Of a stretch of 64,000 nt of DNA, positions 35,825-46,810 are shown one piece after another (the stretch's first letter is position 1; every line of letters starts with the position of its first letter). The position numbers and the translations under genes were made by a program. The DNA comes from Chloranthus sessilifolius (lineage: Eukaryota > Streptophyta > Magnoliopsida > Chloranthales > Chloranthaceae): positions 68,109,597 to 68,173,596 of the forward strand of contig CM037590.1 in the NCBI GenBank assembly GCA_021018995.1, given 5' to 3'. The notes under the pieces are model-generated. The model was not told the origin of the DNA, searched no databases, and worked only from the letters and a program-made list of their open reading frames with translations.

Positions 35825-36215
35825 ATACATTTTTATAATTTTATGTGAAATTTTTTTACCTTTTTGTTTTTGATCATTTTATGTGATTTTTTGGATTTTA
35901 AGTTATCATTTTATGTAATTTTTTTTTATTTGAAGTCATCATTTCATGTGATTTTATCACTTTATTATTTCTATTATTTTGTACGAATTTCTTTTGGGAT
36001 TTTCTTTACCTTTTTTGTGGATTTTTTTTTAGATTTTTAAGTTATCATTTTATATGATTTTTATTTTTATTTTTTAAAGCTATCATTTTATGGGATTTTT
36101 TGGTTTTTTCAAAACTATCATTTTATGTGAATTATTTTATCATTTTATGTGAATCATTCTATCATTTTATGTGAATAATTTTTAGCTTTTTATGTGAGAT
36201 TTTTTCATCATTTGT
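35825..36215. repeat. ATCATTTTATGTGA degenerate repeats, left copy
   Basis: About a dozen copies of ATCATTTTATGTGA with T-rich spacers of 10-25 bp. Present also at 57785-58200. Confidence 0.75.
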
Positions 36216-36423
36216 TAAACTTTTTCACATTTTTCTGTGTAGGATCGGGATGCCTATTGATCTTGATCCATTTTATTCTAGCACGGCTTCTCGGATAAGT
36301 CGAATGAGGATCGACACACCGTTTGGGAGTACGTGCATCGGCTGAGAGTAATAAGACAAAGAGAGGGGGGGACCGGGTTATGCAGGCGATCCGTACCAGG
36401 CCCAAAACTCGACTTATAAGTGG

Positions 36424-36496
36424 CTGACATAACTATTAGTGGCGCCAAGCCAAAAGATGGCTCAAAATAGCTTGACGCAACTATTAGTTGCGCTAA
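36424..36496. promoter_or_regulatory. Palindrome pair upstream of PMD gene, left
   Basis: Near-palindromes at 36424-36448 and 36472-36496, centres 48 bp apart, just upstream of the weak TATA-like AAATTTAAG (36512) and the inferred leader of the PMD gene. Confidence 0.85.
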
Positions 36497-36883
36497 GCAT
36501 GACTGGGGAACAAATTTAAGCAGCCCGAGTTCGGGTAGCCATCATGTGTTTTCAAAATTGCTCACTTCCCCCTCTCTAAGCCAAAAAACAGAGCCTCCCT
36601 AGGGTTCCTTTACATCGCCTCTACATGTGCCTCATTGTCGACATTCGCTCACGCCGATTGATCGTTCATATCGCGCTAGATCAAAGACCCTATTTTCTCC
36701 AAAAGGTAACCATTCAAAATCCATTTTCTTTGATTTCTCTTGGTTTTTCTTGCAAATATGATAATGATTTTGTATTCTTAGATTATAAATGATTTATTTT
36801 TATTGTAAACAAGTTCAATGATGATTTTTGTGAAAATGCCCTCTCTTTGTTGTTTTATGGATTTTATTGATGCCTAATATGTA

Positions 36884-36905
36884 TATATATATATATATAT
36901 ATATA
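36884..36905. repeat. (TA)n microsatellite in the PMD gene first intron
   Basis: Pure TA run. The right copy has a longer one at 58858-58897. Confidence 0.9.
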
Positions 36906-39583
36906 CTCTTTTTTGTGTTGTTTTTATTTGTACAGATAAGAAAGGGGTTTTTATTCTTGTTTTTTTGGTTTTGTTTTTTTAATTTGAACATAAAGCAAGG
37001 TTTTTTGGTTTTTTTGTTTTTTGAAAATTAATTAGAAAAAGGGATTTGTGGTTTCTATTTTTTGAAAATTAATTAAGGAAAATGATTTTTTTTATATTTC
37101 TATATATATTTTTTGAAAATTAACTAAGGGAAATGATTTTTGAGTTCTCTTGAAATTAATTAAGGAAATGGCTTTTATTGATTGAAAACTAACTAAGGCA
37201 TTGATTTATTATTATTATCTATTTTTTTTGTGTTGGCTTTTTGATTTTATGGGCATAATAAAAAAAAAAAGGGGGTTCCCTTTTTTGTGTTTTTTGTTGG
37301 AGTTTTCTTGTTTTCATAAGCATAAAAGAAGGGCCCTTTTTTTGGGGGGGTTTTGATTGTTAGAAGCATGAAGGAATGATTTTTTTTTACTTTTGTTTTT
37401 CTAAACATAAAAGAAGGATATTTCAGAAGCATAAAGGAATGATTTTTTTTGCTTTTCTAGACATAAAAGAAGGATTTTTTTTATTTTAGAAGCATAAAGA
37501 GCTGATTTTTTTATTTTAACTAGCTTCTTTTTCAAGGATAGAAAGGGGAAATTTGTTTTATTATTTTTTTTGTATTTATTTTTGAAGGTAAAAAGGAAGG
37601 GATTTTTTTTTTTCATTTTTATTCTAAAAGGATTTGTTTTGTTTATGTATGTGTGTATCTTTGTTTCTGAAAATAATTGAAAAATGGTGAGTATACTTAC
37701 CTTCCCTTGGCCTATAGCAAAAAATGTTCTTTATCACTGATATGCTCTGATGTGATTATTTTCTGTTGCCCCAGAATGTTCGACGACGAAGAGTACGTGC
37801 CTGAGGAGGGGCCCGATGTAGTCTATCGTCCGCGGGGGGAGCAGTTCTTTGTGATAGAGCGTAAGGCTGGTCCCTGGCTTGAGATGCAAGGCGAGGCCGC
37901 CCGAGTTTGCCTTCTTCATCAGCAATACATCCATATCTCTAACTTTGGCATAGCGGGCAAGGTAAAAGGTAAGTTCATTTCTTCCTTTTGTGTAACTTTA
38001 CTTTATTTCCATGAACTGATGCATTTTTCTCTTTTGACGCAAGCTTTGCCCCCTATTGTGTTCTGCGGGGGGTTGGTTGGACTTTCACGATTTTGACCGC
38101 TACGTTCCCCCTGTGGTGAAGTATTTGCTGGAGCAGGTGGGTTTTGGGGAGTTCCTATCCTACCCCCCACGAGGGCCGATGCCGCATACCCGAAGGCCCT
38201 GATAGAGCGGTTACGCCTAGAGACCATGACCTTCCACATGGCCTATGCTGGGATGACACTAACGCCCATATATTGGGCGATGATTACTGGCATCAGGGTA
38301 GGGGGCGTACCGATAGCCAGTCTTACGGTGCCTAGCAGGGAGGACATTGTTAGATTCATAGGGGATTATCTCCCTCGTGACAAGATGACCTGGTTATCTG
38401 GGGCTTTATGGGACCAGCGAGTTGGTAGATCTGGGCCAGCCAAATCTAGAGCTTTATATTGAGCCCGCACGGGAGATCGTCTTGGCCCGCGTCACTCTTC
38501 TGCCCCTCTTAGGCAAGCCCCTCTTTACCAACGCGAGCAGTGGACGAGTCAGCTTGGCATTACTACGCATTATGGATAACTGGTTCGATATCCAAAGGTA
38601 TGACTGGGGCGGGGCCGAATATGCGGCATTGATATATGGCATAGCCCGAGTGTCTATCGGGGAGGCCAAGTCTGTGGTTGGTTTTTGGCCGGCATTGGAG
38701 GTAATCTCTAACTCTTTCGCTTTCATCAGTTTTACTTGGATGGTCTTTGTATGCTACTGACTTATTTTTCTTGTGCACTGCTCTCCTTAGGCATGGGGGT
38801 GCCTCCACTTTCAGCTTGGGCGCCCGCTTCTCCACTCTGAGGTATTCACCTACCCTCTCTTGAGCAATTAGAACCAATCCCGACACCATGACGTGGGCAT
38901 GAAGCACCTAGAGATGGGCTTGAGGTCCCAACTGGATTTGATGGTCCCTGAGCAGGTAAGGCCTTTTCACCTTTGTCTATTTCAGTTTGGCAATTCTCTT
39001 TTGTAATTATGCTACATGTTTTGACTGATTGGCCGCCTCTTGACTTGGACAGATTCTCTATGACCCGTACCTTACCTCCATTTTATGGGACCGGGCTGTC
39101 GTAGGTCCATCACGCTTATTCAACAACCGCCACGTGGTCTTCTTCTACGGGGTGTGGGCCAGGGCTTACTTTCTGGGGGAGCGGGTAGTGCACCAGTATC
39201 AGGGCAATCCCACCATACCTATGGACCCTCCTACCGATGTTTTGGATCCTGTCAGTAGCATCGAGGAGCTCAGTGCGGCTTTCCTTCATAATGGGATCCC
39301 CATTAATGCCCTTCTCATCCCCGGAGACTATCAGCTATGGCATGAGTCTCAGCTGTATCGGTTCCTTCTGCCGCGCTTTGTCTCTAGCGGCAACTTCCTT
39401 GCTTTTGGTGGCCCGCGCACTCAAGTAATACTCCTTTCGCTTTCAAATTAGTCCCCTTTTTGGTTTCAATTCAGCTTTGGTTCCTACTGAGCAATTCTCT
39501 ATTTTGTTCACAGTTTTTCCAAGGAGACGACTCGGGTGATGAAGGTAGGGTGGCGGCGCGTACTGCTGATACTTCAGGGGCGG

Positions 39584-39675
39584 GTGCTGGCCCTTCCGGT
39601 GCGGGTCCCTCAAGTGTGGGTCCTTCAGGTGTGGGTCCCTCAGGTGAGGGTTCTTCAAGTGCTGGTCCGTCGAGT
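39584..39675 (+). repeat. Minisatellite encoding Gly/Ser/Pro repeats
   Basis: Repeats of about 15 bp (GGTCCNTCAGGTGTG-like) encode GPSGVGPSGEG-type sequence in the PMD gene. The corresponding stretch at 61560-61640 has a different copy number. Confidence 0.7.
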
Positions 39676-39968
39676 ACTTCTCATGTGGGTGCCCTTGGTG
39701 GTGTTTCGCCCGTGGTCCATGGGACCTTCAGACGCCTCGACGATAGCTTTCTCCCCGGTCTATGCACTGATGTGGATAGGCAGGCTCACATCTCAATTGA
39801 GGCGGCTCGGGTCCCTCCTCCTGACGTGGTTCAGGGGGTAAGCCTTCTTACGATCATTCTTTCTTTGTTTTGGCTCCTTTGATAGATGCATGTGTTTGTT
39901 ACCAGTCCCTGCAACAGACATCCTTTCCCTCTGAATGTAGAATTTCGACTCGGCCATGGAACACGCTT

Positions 39969-40016
39969 CATATTATTGCAACCTTGCTGAGCCCTCAGCA
40001 AGGTTGCAATAATATG
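39969..40016. repeat. Perfect 22-bp inverted repeat in the PMD gene
   Basis: Arms 39969-39990 and 39995-40016 with loop GCCC. The left arm is native (compare 61944-61965, one difference). The right arm replaces about 110 bp that the right copy keeps (61966-62075: the end of one exon, an intron and an acceptor). Confidence 0.9.
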
Positions 40017-40430
40017 TGGCGTGCACACGCCAATGAGTCACACTCTTTGCTCAGCCGGATTTCGTAGGCGTGGTTTCGGGTAGGAGATATTCAGACCTTC
40101 CAGAGCTCCTCACGTCAGCGGAAGAAGTCGAAGGGCGCTAACAAGGATTAGGCCTTAGTTTATGCTTCTTGAACAATTTTAAAGATTTTGGGATAATTTT
40201 TAATGAGATTTCGCAAAGTTTGTAACAGATATTTGTAGCACTTTTTGGATGATTTTCTGTTTGGACATGCTTAGTGCTTTTCTTTGATTGTATGTTAGTC
40301 GACTGCTTGCAGGATGGTCTTGATGATTGCCCTTAAAAGTGGCCTCGAGGTCGCATGCCTTGGTGCGGGTTTCTCCTACAAAAAAATCCCCAAAAAGGTC
40401 CCAAAATGGCATAGAAGGGGGGGATTTGTG

Positions 40431-40502
40431 CTGGCGCAACTATTAGTTGCGCCAGGCTTAACCTGGGGAAATTTATACTGGCACAACTAATAGTTGCGCC
40501 AG
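40431..40502. promoter_or_regulatory. Palindrome pair upstream of DUF7745-like gene, left
   Basis: 40431-40455 is a perfect palindrome about a central T. 40478-40502 has one mismatch. Centres are 47 bp apart and the pair ends about 24 bp before a TATA-like CTTATATGC (40526-40534). Confidence 0.88.
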
Positions 40503-40525
40503 GTATAGCATGGGGGCAGTGGGCC

Positions 40526-40534
40526 CTTATATGC
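40526..40534 (+). promoter_or_regulatory. TATA-like element of the DUF7745-like gene
   Basis: CTTATATGC, conserved at 62704-62712, lies between the palindrome pair and the ATG at 40668. Confidence 0.45.
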
Positions 40535-40667
40535 CCAAGACAACCCAATTTTTCCTTCTTTTCCGCTTGACTTGGCCTTTCAGCTGATTTTTCTTCTCTT
40601 GCTTTCCCAAGGGTGAGTCCATCAACATACATTGAATTATATATTTTTAAAAGATCTTTGTACGTCC

Positions 40668-42187
40668 ATGGACCTGCTTTCCAACCTCCCTTACATAGAG
40701 GGCTTGGAACCATTTTTCTCCTTTCTTTGGGCTTAGGGCCCAATTTTCTAAAAAGTTGGCTTGAGAGCTTGAATGAGGGTGAGCTCGTTGACCTGGAGCG
40801 GCTTGGACTATCACGTCTTCCCTTCTCCCTTGAGGTTCCTTCACGGTGGGACCTATTTCACACGACAACCTCATTTTGGGATATAAATGCCCATGTGTTC
40901 CATTTTGGGAAGCGGGAGCTAACTCCCACTCTTGAGTAGCTATCCAATTTGTCCGGCTTGAAGCTCCACCAAAGTCTCACAAGAGTCATGCCGAAGTCGG
41001 GTTACTCTAAATCCGTTCACCTTACCCTAGGTTTGAAGAAATTGGAGTATGAGAAAAGTTTCATTGGGGGGTGTTCGAGCAAATTCCTCAAACAACTTTT
41101 CAGTGACGAAAGTCATCGAAAATTGCTGATTAGGACTCAGTCTCATTTCAGAAGTCCTTTTCTTCACTGGTCTTTGTGACGTTTTAACCAAGTTGGTAGA
41201 GGGCCGATCAATGATGCACCTGGTCCGTACTGAATTATACCGATGCGTTGGTGCATTTGCTCTGGGTAAGGTGGAGAGCCTCAAGGGATGTCGTTTGCTG
41301 CTTCAGGTCTAGTTATGTGAGCATATCGATATCTTGGGACCCATGCCACGCTTTTATATTGCTCGAGGTGAGGCGACTCGATGCTTTTTTGGTAGGTGTC
41401 ACTTGCTTTCGCAGGACGATTTGTCAGCTTTGAAGCTTTAGTTGATCAATGCAGAGCTGATATGGAGACTTCCTTGGTTGGATCAGACCTTCCCAGTAGT
41501 TCATTCCAGAGACCATGAGGGCATCACCCTCCTAGGATTGACTGGAAACACCTTTTATTTCCCATTTCGAGTGTTGCGTCAGTTCGGCTGCTCTTAGCAG
41601 GTGCCTTGCGAGGCAAAACCCCCTCTATGTGACTTGATCTTTTTTAAGGGGTCCTCTGGGGACATGGATCAGATTGCTGCTATTTGGGAGATGCATCAGT
41701 AGATGCTGATGTGTGATATAGAGCAGAGAGATTCAATTAGTCTTCCCCTAAGTATGAGGCTTGCCTATTGGCTGAGCAGCCTGCTGCTAATCATCTGGAT
41801 CAAACGGAGATCATTGATATGGGAGGCCCCTGGCCGAAGAAGGAGACGGCGCTTCGAGCTTGCATTGAGCTTTTAGTTGATGAGAAGAGGGTCCTGCAAG
41901 AGATTTTAGCACAAGAGAAAGTTAGAGCAAAGGTAGTAGAGGCCAGAGTTGGCGTAGCTGAGAGCGAGGTCCTTCGTCCGAAAGGATCCTTGAATGTTGC
42001 TCATGGGGCTACTGATGCTTCTCGGAAGAGGTACGCGAGCTTGCATGGATGTTGGTTGACCGAGCGGAATGTCTGGGAGGATGGTTTTATCGTTGAGATT
42101 AGTGCCTTGAAGCGGAGCTGGGCTGTTGATTCCTTCCTGCACATACATCTTTTTGCACAGATAAAATACACAGAAAAAGGGGCGTAA
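40668..42187 (+). pseudogene. DUF7745-like gene, antisense to pol, left copy
   Basis: ATG 40668 opens MDLLSN, but the conserved frame (FLKSWLESLNEGELVDLERL, TSFWDINAHVFHFGKRELTP) is offset by a frameshift. Hydrophobic segments follow (LPWLDQTFPVVHSRDHEG-like near 41475), then a predicted coiled coil (ELLVDEKRVLQEILAQEK, about 41865-41925) before the end near 42187. The FWD..HVFHFG..ELTPTLE pattern resembles the DUF7745/PMD-related proteins common in plant retrotransposons. At least four stops or frame changes break it. No intron is required. The assignment is from motif memory only. Confidence 0.55.
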
Positions 42188-43599
42188 GAAACCCCTTTAT
42201 AGATACACACTTTTTTGTATACATATTTTCTTTATGTTTTTATTTTTTTACTTTTGTAAAAAAGAAAGAGGGAAAGCTAGACATCACACCGACTATTTTT
42301 TGGGATGTGGTGTAAGTAGTTCAGTTGTAAATGGGAAAGGAAAATCTATTATATTTATAAAGACTTTCTCTTTTTTTTTTTAAATTTATTAATGGGTCCC
42401 TTTAACAAAGAGGGCTTTCCACCCTGTTCTTTATTCTCTTTTTGTTTGGTTTGATGCCTCAATCACAGGGTGAGATCTCGGGTCCCATTCTGAGCATGGT
42501 TGAACCCCCTTTAAGTGGTCGGATCTGGGTGAACGCCAGTAGCTCTACCAAGACTGGAATGTCAATCCCTTTTGATTGAGTCAAACCTTTCTCCTGACCT
42601 TGAGTCATACATTCAACGAAGCAGTTCCATAAAGACAATTCTAGTCGGGGCCCGATTTGAACTAATATGAGCGGCCCAGCCGAAAAAAAGGGGATCGGGG
42701 AGAGCAACCAAGAGGGCTCCTCCAACATCAATCTTATCAATCATTTCAAACCTTTCTTCCTAACTTATTTTCCTTTTTAATTCCTTTTTTACTCATAATG
42801 CCCAAGGTGGGTTCGACATGCCCGTTTTTGCCCTCTTTTTATTTGTGGCGCCCTTTCGGATTTTCACCACGTCCATAGGTTTAGCTCTCTTATCCCAAGT
42901 GCCCTTTCGAGTTTTCACCTGGTCCGCACAAACTCGTTGTTTTTACTGGTAGTGCCCTTTCGAGTTTTCATCACATCCATCTTACTTTGAGCTTTTATTT
43001 TTATTAATTATTATTATCTTTTTTATATCTTTTTTTTTTAAAAGCCATGACATAAACGTCAATTCCATCATAGCCGACTAGATGGGGTTCTAGTGTCGTC
43101 TTACAACTCAGCTTGTGTTGACTTAACAGATACTATGATCGCTTGTGAACCTAAAAAGAGGGTTTTCTTCAGGGTGTAGCTTGGCCATGGGTTAGGTTAG
43201 GATTTGAAGGTATGCTGGGCTAAAAAGGGTTTCCTTGATATGACTTCAATTTTTCATAACACACTTCTTCCTTGGGGGATTTTTACTGTACAAGCCCCTA
43301 CGATTCTTCTATTTTTCTTTTTCCTTTGTTTTATTTCAGGCAATCTCTTTTTGAGGTTTGGCTTTTTTGATTTTTTTAGATTTTTTATAGTAATTCTATC
43401 CTCTTTTTTATATGTACACATTTTTTTGAGGGAGGGGGTTTATTAAAAGAACGGCTTAGGTTCAAATGGGTTAGCAAAGGATATCATCTTTTTCAGGGAT
43501 GCTTTTGGCTACTGTGCTTGGAATGATAGCCCCTTTTGGGTGGTTCTTAAGTAGTTAGGTATCTGTTTCACGAATACTTACCTTATTGCGATAGACTAA
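42188..43599 (-). other. Noncoding 3' region between pol and the antisense genes
   Basis: Contains three copies of a motif reading GGTGAAAACTCGAAAGGGCAC or a variant on the - strand (near 42850, 42905 and 42955), plus T-rich runs. Such sequence is usual downstream of pol in Tat/Ogre elements. If the LTR were about 10 kb its inner end would lie here (for example CA near 42745 beside a purine-rich - strand run). Confidence 0.5.
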
Positions 43600-43907
43600 G
43601 CGTAAAACCGTCAGACGTATCCAGCGTTGATGGGCTTAGAAAGATGATCTCTGTCCATGGTGGCGAGGAGGATGGAGTATCCCGATAGCATTTCTCGGAC
43701 GACGTAAGGTCCCTCCCAGTTTGGGTTGAATTTCCCTCTCGGATTGGCATGGAGGGATCGAAAGATCTTCAGCATAGTGTCTCCTACCTTCAGATCTCGA
43801 CCGCAGACACGTTTATTATAAGCTCGTGTGATTCGCCCCTGGTAAACTTGAGTATGACACAAGGGTAAGAGTCTTTTCTCATCTAATAAGTTCAATTATT
43901 CAAAGCG

Positions 43908-43945
<38 letters not shown>

Positions 43946-44811
43946 TTCGAGTAAGCTTGATTCCATGAGGATTCAGAGCGAGGGCACTTCAACCTCTACC
44001 GATAGGATTGCCTCGGCTCCATACACAAGGGGGAATGGTGTTGCCCCTGTAACGGTACGGATCGACATTCTATAGGCCCATAAAGCAAATGGCAGTATTT
44101 TGCTCTAATCTCGATAAGTGACGACCATTTTCTCGAGGATGCGGACGACTGCCTTATTCGCAGCTTCCACAGCTCCATCAATTTGAGGCCGATAAGGTGA
44201 CGAGTGATGGTGCTTGATCTTGTATTACTCGCAGAAGGTTCGAATGTGCTTATTCTCAAAGTTTGTGCCGTTGTCTGTGATGATTCCTTGGGTACTCCAA
44301 ATTGGCACACAATATTATTCTTAAGAAACTTCTCGACGTGATTGGTCGTGATGTTGGCATATGACGCCGCTTATACCCACTTGGTAAAGTATTCAATGGC
44401 GACAAGGATGAACCAATGTCCATTTGATGCTTTCAGATTAATCATTCTGACGATGTCAAGACCCCAGGTAGCAAATGGCCAAGGAGTGGTCATGTAGTGA
44501 TGATCGATGGCAGGAGCATGTATCAAACTAGAGTGTTCCTGACACTTGTAGCATTTTTGAATATGTTTGCAGCAATTTGATTCCATAGTGGTTCAAAAGT
44601 ATTCATGCCGTAGAATTTTCTTAGCGAGTATGTGACCGCTGACGTGGGCACCGCATACTCCCTCGTGAATCTCCTTCATGATGTTGGTCGCTTCACTTTC
44701 AGTAAGGCACCTGAGTAAAATATTATTGTATGATCGCTTGTAAAAGCAATAACTGCAAATGACGTCGCCTATCGCTAAACGTTGAATGGTTCGTCGATCC
44801 GTCTTGGACAT
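43600..44811 (-). pseudogene. Tat/Ogre integrase
   Basis: HHCC zinc region (EIHEGVCGAHVSGHILAKK, then CYKCQ) near 44690-44530. The first core Asp is in WGLDIVRMI (about 44480). The second, in IITDNGTNFEN, is reached only after a one-base frameshift near 44285. Glu is in DGAVEAANKAV (about 44160). A stop follows KWV at 44371. The C-terminal part (FNPNWEGPYVVREMLSGYSI, LSKPINAGYV) is at 43895-43611. A (CT)n run at 43911-43943 separates core and tail. Confidence 0.85.
43911..43943. repeat. (CT)n microsatellite within integrase
   Basis: Uninterrupted TC repeats of about 33 bp inside the former coding sequence. Confidence 0.95.
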
Positions 44812-44869
44812 ACCCTCAGGGAAAGTTAGTGTCTCAAGGAAATTCTTGATATCTAAGAACTAAGGCGGC

Positions 44870-45545
44870 TCATCATCAGGCTTTGTAGGTTCCTCAATCT
44901 GGAGGAGAAGGCCGGCTCATTCCTTTACTCGATCATGATCGGCTTCATCTCAGTACCATACAGGGTTTCTATCATTGATGCCAATGTTGCTAGTGCGTCG
45001 GCAAAGCGATTCCTTATCCGGGGGACATATGAGAATGTCACGTCTTCAAAGCAAGCTATCAGATCCTTGAGGTGTTCATGGTAAGGGATCAGTTTCTCGT
45101 CTTTTATCTTCCAATCTCCATTCGTTTGGCATATGATCAACTGAGAATCACCGAATACTCGGAGGTGAGTTACGTTCAGATCGAGAGCCTCTTGTAAACT
45201 ACCGACACAAGCTTCATACTCGGCCATATTGTTAGTGCAAGGAAAGTTGAGCTTGATAGAGATTGGTATGTGAGATCCTTTTGGCAAAATTAGAATGGTG
45301 CCAACTCCCTAACCCTCAGCATTTGCTGTCCTGTCAAAGTGCATTACCCATGATTCCTTTGCTTCATCAGTATCATCTTCCGTCATGAACAGGATGTCCT
45401 TATCAGGGAATTCGATTCTCAAAGGCTCATAATCTGGTAAAGGATTGTTGAGAAGATGATCGGCGAGTGCCTGCCCCTTGATCGACTTCTGAGTGACGTA
45501 CTTGATGTCAAACTCATACCATAAAAGCTGCCACCATGCGGTTCG
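44870..45545 (-). pseudogene. Tat/Ogre second (archaeal-type) RNase H
   Basis: The additional RNase H that marks the Tat lineage. The four acidic residues are visible in order: FDRTAN, NNMAEYEACVGSLQEAL, FGDSQLIICQ and NRFADALATLAS. An in-frame TAG after NAEG (about 45310) and another near 45540 break the frame. Confidence 0.85.
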
Positions 45546-46810
45546 TCAAGTGTGGGCCGACTTCTCAAACAGATATTTCAACGGGTCCATTTGGCCCAGG
45601 AGTAGAATGGCTTGGGATAGCAAGTAATGGCGAAGCCTCTTAGTAGCCCATATAAGAGCCAGACATGCTTTCTCCAGATGAGAATAACGCATCTCATAAT
45701 CAGTAAACTTCTTGCTCAGATAGTAAATGGCCTGCTCTCTTCTTCCTGTCTCGTCATGCTGCCCTAAGAAGCATCCCATCGAGACTTCCGTCGTGGAGAG
45801 ATACATCAAAAGTGGTCTCCTCAACTCAGGTGGTACCAAAACAGGTGGATTGAGGAGGTAGCTTTTGATTTTATTGAACACTGCCTGGCAATCATCATTC
45901 CATTCAACGGGCGAGTTCTTCCTTAGTAGCTTGATGATCGGTGTACAGATTAGAGTTAGCTGTGTGATGAACCGATTGATATATTATATTCTACCCAAGA
46001 AGCCTCTAACTTCTTTCTCAATAGATGGTGGCGACATTTCTATGATAGCTTTAACTTTGACTGGGTCGACCTCGATTCCTCTCCTGCTGACGATGAATCC
46101 CAATAATTTTTTAGACATAGCGCCAAATGCACACTTCTGTGGGTTTAGACGTAACCTTTACTTTCTCAACCTCTCAAACAGCTGCTGAAGGTTTACCAGA
46201 TGATCACTTCGCTCCGGTGACTTGGCTAACATATCATTGACATACAATTCAATTTCTCGGTGCATCATGTCGTGAAATAGTGCGGTCATAGCTCTCTGGT
46301 ATGTTGCACCATCATTCTTTAGCCCAAACGGCATGACTTTGTAGCAAAAGATTCCTCAAGGAGTGATGAACGCAGTCTTCTCCCGATCTGCCTCTACCAT
46401 CTTTATCTGGTTGTACCCGGAGAATCCATCCATAAAAGAGAGCATCTTGTGCTTAGCGGTGTTATCGACCAAGATGTCGATGTGCGATAACGGGAAATCA
46501 TCCTTCGGGCTTGCCCTATTTAAATTGTAGAAATCGATACACATGCGACCTTTCCATCCTTTTTCTGCATAGGCACAATATTGGCTAGCCACTGCGGGTA
46601 TTTAGATACCATGAGAAACCCCTCATCATACTGCTTAATGACCTCGTCTTTGACTTTCAGCATCCACTCGGGTCTGAGACGTCTCAGTTTTTGCTTAACC
46701 GACTTCATATCAGGGTAGAGAGGTAACTCATGCTCGACCAAATCGGTGTCCAGACCAGGCATGTCCTCATACGACCACGTAAAAACATCTTCGAATGACC
46801 GAAGGAAGTT
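45546..46810 (-). pseudogene. Tat/Ogre reverse transcriptase and first RNase H
   Basis: Begins with WSYEDMPGLDTDLVEH near 46770. RT motifs are RMCIDFYNLNRASPKDDFPL, LSFMDGFSGYNQIKM (first Asp) and VMPFGLKNDGATYQRAM. The active-site box near 46240 reads YVND instead of YVDD, losing a catalytic aspartate. The tether continues to the first RNase H (QAIYYLSKKFTDYEMRYSHLE, 45881-45546), whose first catalytic Asp position is Ser. Stops near 46356 and 45985 and a frame change near 46560 also inactivate it. Confidence 0.87.

Larger units (their letters stand above)
32790..36564 (-). repeat. Tat/Ogre 3' LTR (inner end inferred)
   Basis: The outer end is TGTGCAACCG at 32790, matching TGTACAACCG at 54788 beside the primer site. 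The inner end is placed at CA 36563-36564 because a purine-rich - strand run (AGAGAGGGGGAAG) follows at once. That run could instead be the PMD gene's pyrimidine-rich leader, so the boundary is tentative. It holds the - strand promoter, two palindrome pairs and a block of ATCATTTTATGTGA repeats. Confidence 0.55.
36565..40151 (+). pseudogene. Plant mobile domain (PMD) gene with introns, antisense to pol, left copy
   Basis: PMD proteins belong to the MAIN/MAIL1-like family. A leader exon ends at the donor 36705/36706; coding exons are about 37775-37961 (ATG 37776, FDDEEYVPEEGPDVV), 38044-38700, 38791-38955, 39053-39424, 39514-39837, and 39941 to the end, stopping at TAG 40149-40151 (KKSKGANKD). 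All introns are GT-AG and phase 0, predicting about 630 residues. The PMD core is FHMAYAGMTLTPIYWAMITG near 38232. The exon at 39514 encodes SGVGPSGEG-type repeats. Damage: a one-base loss near 38165, TAG for Trp at about 38869, and a 22-bp inverted-repeat scar replacing an exon and intron near 39990. Confidence 0.75.

Noticed and set aside
36355-36375. Plus-strand purine run AGAGAGGGGGGGAC as a polypurine tract
   Set aside because: Wrong strand for an element whose pol and primer site are on the - strand.
37247-37616. Lys/Phe-rich - strand frames in the PMD gene first intron
   Set aside because: Produced by A/T homopolymer runs inside an intron.
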